Below, piece by piece: positions 62,226 to 64,000 of a stretch of 64,000 nt of DNA. Source of the stretch: Trochalopteron elliotii. Its lineage: Eukaryota; Chordata; Aves; Passeriformes; Leiothrichidae. The stretch covers positions 538,081 through 602,080 of the forward strand of contig JANPWX010000639.1 of NCBI GenBank assembly GCA_024734555.1, read 5' to 3'. Position 1 is the stretch's first letter; the number at the start of each line of letters is the position of its first letter. The notes under the pieces were generated by a model. That model was given only the letters and a program-made list of their open reading frames with translations, did no database searches and was not told where the DNA came from. The position numbers were made by a program, and so were the translations under genes.

Positions 62226-62705
62226 TTGGATGTTAAGGCCAGAGAGACTTACTGAGATCATTTTTTCTGGCATCTGGAGCAGCATGGACTATAAGACTAT
62301 CCTAAGTAATTCTTATTTGAAGTTCCATAGCTGTGGTTGAACAACAACCACAACAAACATGCAATCGTGGAAAATCTACCACAGTCCCTAATAAGCTGTT
62401 CCAATGGTAAATCACCCTCACTGTTAAAAATGTGGACGTGGTTTTCAGTCTGAAGGTGCTTAGCTTCAACTCCTGGCCAATTGTTGTTGCAAGTCTACTG
62501 AACAGCAGACCCCTTCCTATTCCATCACTGATTCTACTGAGGTATTTTTAACTTGTGGCAAGGGACTGGTTTGAAAGCTAAATAAGTAGAACTCGCCTCT
62601 CATCTTTTGCAGTCGTGAGGGATTTTTTTGGTTTGTTTCTTTTTACTCGGTAACTTTCCTCTGAACCTTGTCAATTTTTTTAATATCCCCCTTGAAACCA
62701 GTTGT
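62226..62705 (-). mobile_element. Old CR1 LINE 3' fragment, minus strand
   Basis: Read on the + strand, it follows the reverse complement of an ancient CR1 type shared with turtles and crocodiles. It starts with GGATGTTAAGGCCAGAGAGA, followed by TGTGGTTGAACAACAA. Next come AAGCTGTTCCAATGGTAAAT and CACCCTCACTGTTAAAAATG, then AGCTTCAACTCCTGGCCAAT. It ends at CTCTGAACCTTGTCAATTTT, followed by ATATCCCCCTTGAAA. This is a different and older CR1 lineage than the three plus-strand copies. It has no coding capacity. Confidence 0.8.
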
Positions 62706-64000
62706 GAAGCCTTCTGAAATGTAAGTGGCTCTCTCAACATTCACAGAGCTAAACTACCTCCTTAGGCTTTGTTCCAAAAATTTCCAAATGCGTTCCTGAT
62801 GTCCTTCCAGGCTGTATTTTAACCAGTCCTGAAAGCTACAACAGCATTTCCAAATCTCTGAGACCAAAGTGATATTAAGTGACAGTAAGATGAAGCAACA
62901 AGCCCTTGAGCCCCCACATCAGAAAATTTTGAAAGAAGCAGTCTCACAGCAGGAACAGTGAGTGAGCAGAATGATCTGTCAACTTCTCCCATTTCTATGT
63001 GTGGGCAAGGGCTTTGTAGCTACTGTCGGCTCATTCATGCTTGATGGCTGCAAATTCACAGGGGCTTTGCTGTTGTTGTTTTAGACTTTTAGCCCATTTC
63101 TTTCTATCTGCCACTTTTAGGGCCTGAGGAGATGCAACATGTTCCAGACCAGCTTTCTTTTTTAATCAAAAAGCAAGCAAGTCTGCATGCACATAGGTTG
63201 TTCATGCCTAAAACACTGACCCAACCAAGCACAGTCAGCAGAAATGGCAGCTACATTTGCAGCTGCAATACCTTTGGAGTGACACATTGAAGGAAGGCCA
63301 GCACTTCTCTAAAACCATGCATCTAAATCCTATGTTTTCCAGTGGAAACAGATGATCTTGTCTAAGCTTTATTTGTGGTAGGGCCTTGTGGATACCAACT
63401 AGCAACAAAACCCAACTTTCAGCTTTGAATGTCAGGACTGTGGTCCAGAACTCAAAGAGCTTCTGCCCTCTTTCCCCCTAATAAATATTTCTGTATTGTA
63501 GCAGCACTTCAACTAGTACAGTCAATCCCTACATGGAGCTTCATACCCAACAATGGTGCAGCTAAAAACCCTGCCATAGCTGCCTCTTAAGCTGAAGATC
63601 TGTGCTGGTCTGGCTGCGTGGGACATCTTTGCTTAAGAAAGGAAGAAGAGAAGATCACCACCACACCCCAACCCCAGTCTTTCCCCATACACAGTGCCAC
63701 TGCTCCCTGAGTATTAATAAACCAGGTGTTGAAAGAGAGGCTCAGCCTGAGGCATGCTCAGTGGTACACTTGTCGCCTGACCCACCTCCTCATCCTAGAG
63801 ATTAATTAGGCCTGGCTCCTCCCTGCTAAATTGCCTCTCAGGCACATTGCTCAGTCTTCCTCCTCTTGCCTCAGGCATATTCACTCACTAACTTTTTATT
63901 TCAATATTCATGTTTTCCAGTTTGTAAGGCCCTCTACTCATTTTCACTAGGCTGCCCCAAGAACTCTGTTCCAGTAATGGGACGTGGGGGAGGAAAAATG
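62706..64000. other. Intergenic to window end, no gene seen
   Basis: No gene or further repeat was recognised. The FOXC1 coding region expected further along in other vertebrates is not reached. Confidence 0.5.

Overview
The window looks like a bird (sauropsid) chromosome segment. The interspersed repeats I can recognise are CR1 LINE 3' ends, some finishing in ATTCTATGA-like repeats, plus two ancient palindromic amniote repeats. Repeat density is low, one gene sits in a GC-rich island, and the rest is a long AT-rich non-coding expanse. No prokaryotic gene organisation, CRISPR array or tRNA/rRNA gene was seen. Calling it avian is inference from repeat content.

The one confidently identified gene is FOXF2 on the + strand, a two-exon forkhead transcription factor gene. 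Exon 1 coding is 4548-5559, intron 1 is 5560-9520, exon 2 coding is 9521-9687, and the 3' UTR ends near the AATAAA at 10457. The predicted protein is 392 residues with an intact forkhead domain. The CpG island around exon 1 holds an assembly gap of 349 N (4164-4512), so most of the proximal promoter and 5' UTR is missing. Upstream (1-3560) there is GC-rich flank, an AT-rich block with several forkhead-type sites (about 1650-2060) and a CTTT microsatellite. Just downstream are a small CpG island (11065-11340) and a 93-bp alternating purine-pyrimidine tract.

From about 12 kb to 64 kb the window is essentially a gene desert, as expected if it extends from FOXF2 toward FOXC1, its neighbour in other vertebrates. 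It holds one unexplained protein-like open frame on the - strand (18608-18976), four CR1 copies or fragments, two palindromic ancient repeats (13922-14062 and 58905-58992), CA microsatellites and several stretches that resemble conserved non-coding or enhancer DNA. The most interesting unexplained signal is a pair of homologous elements in direct orientation (49108-49270 and 53744-53912). They match at 79 of 93 positions over an ungapped core, do not resemble any repeat I recognise, and could be a duplicated regulatory element in the FOX cluster.
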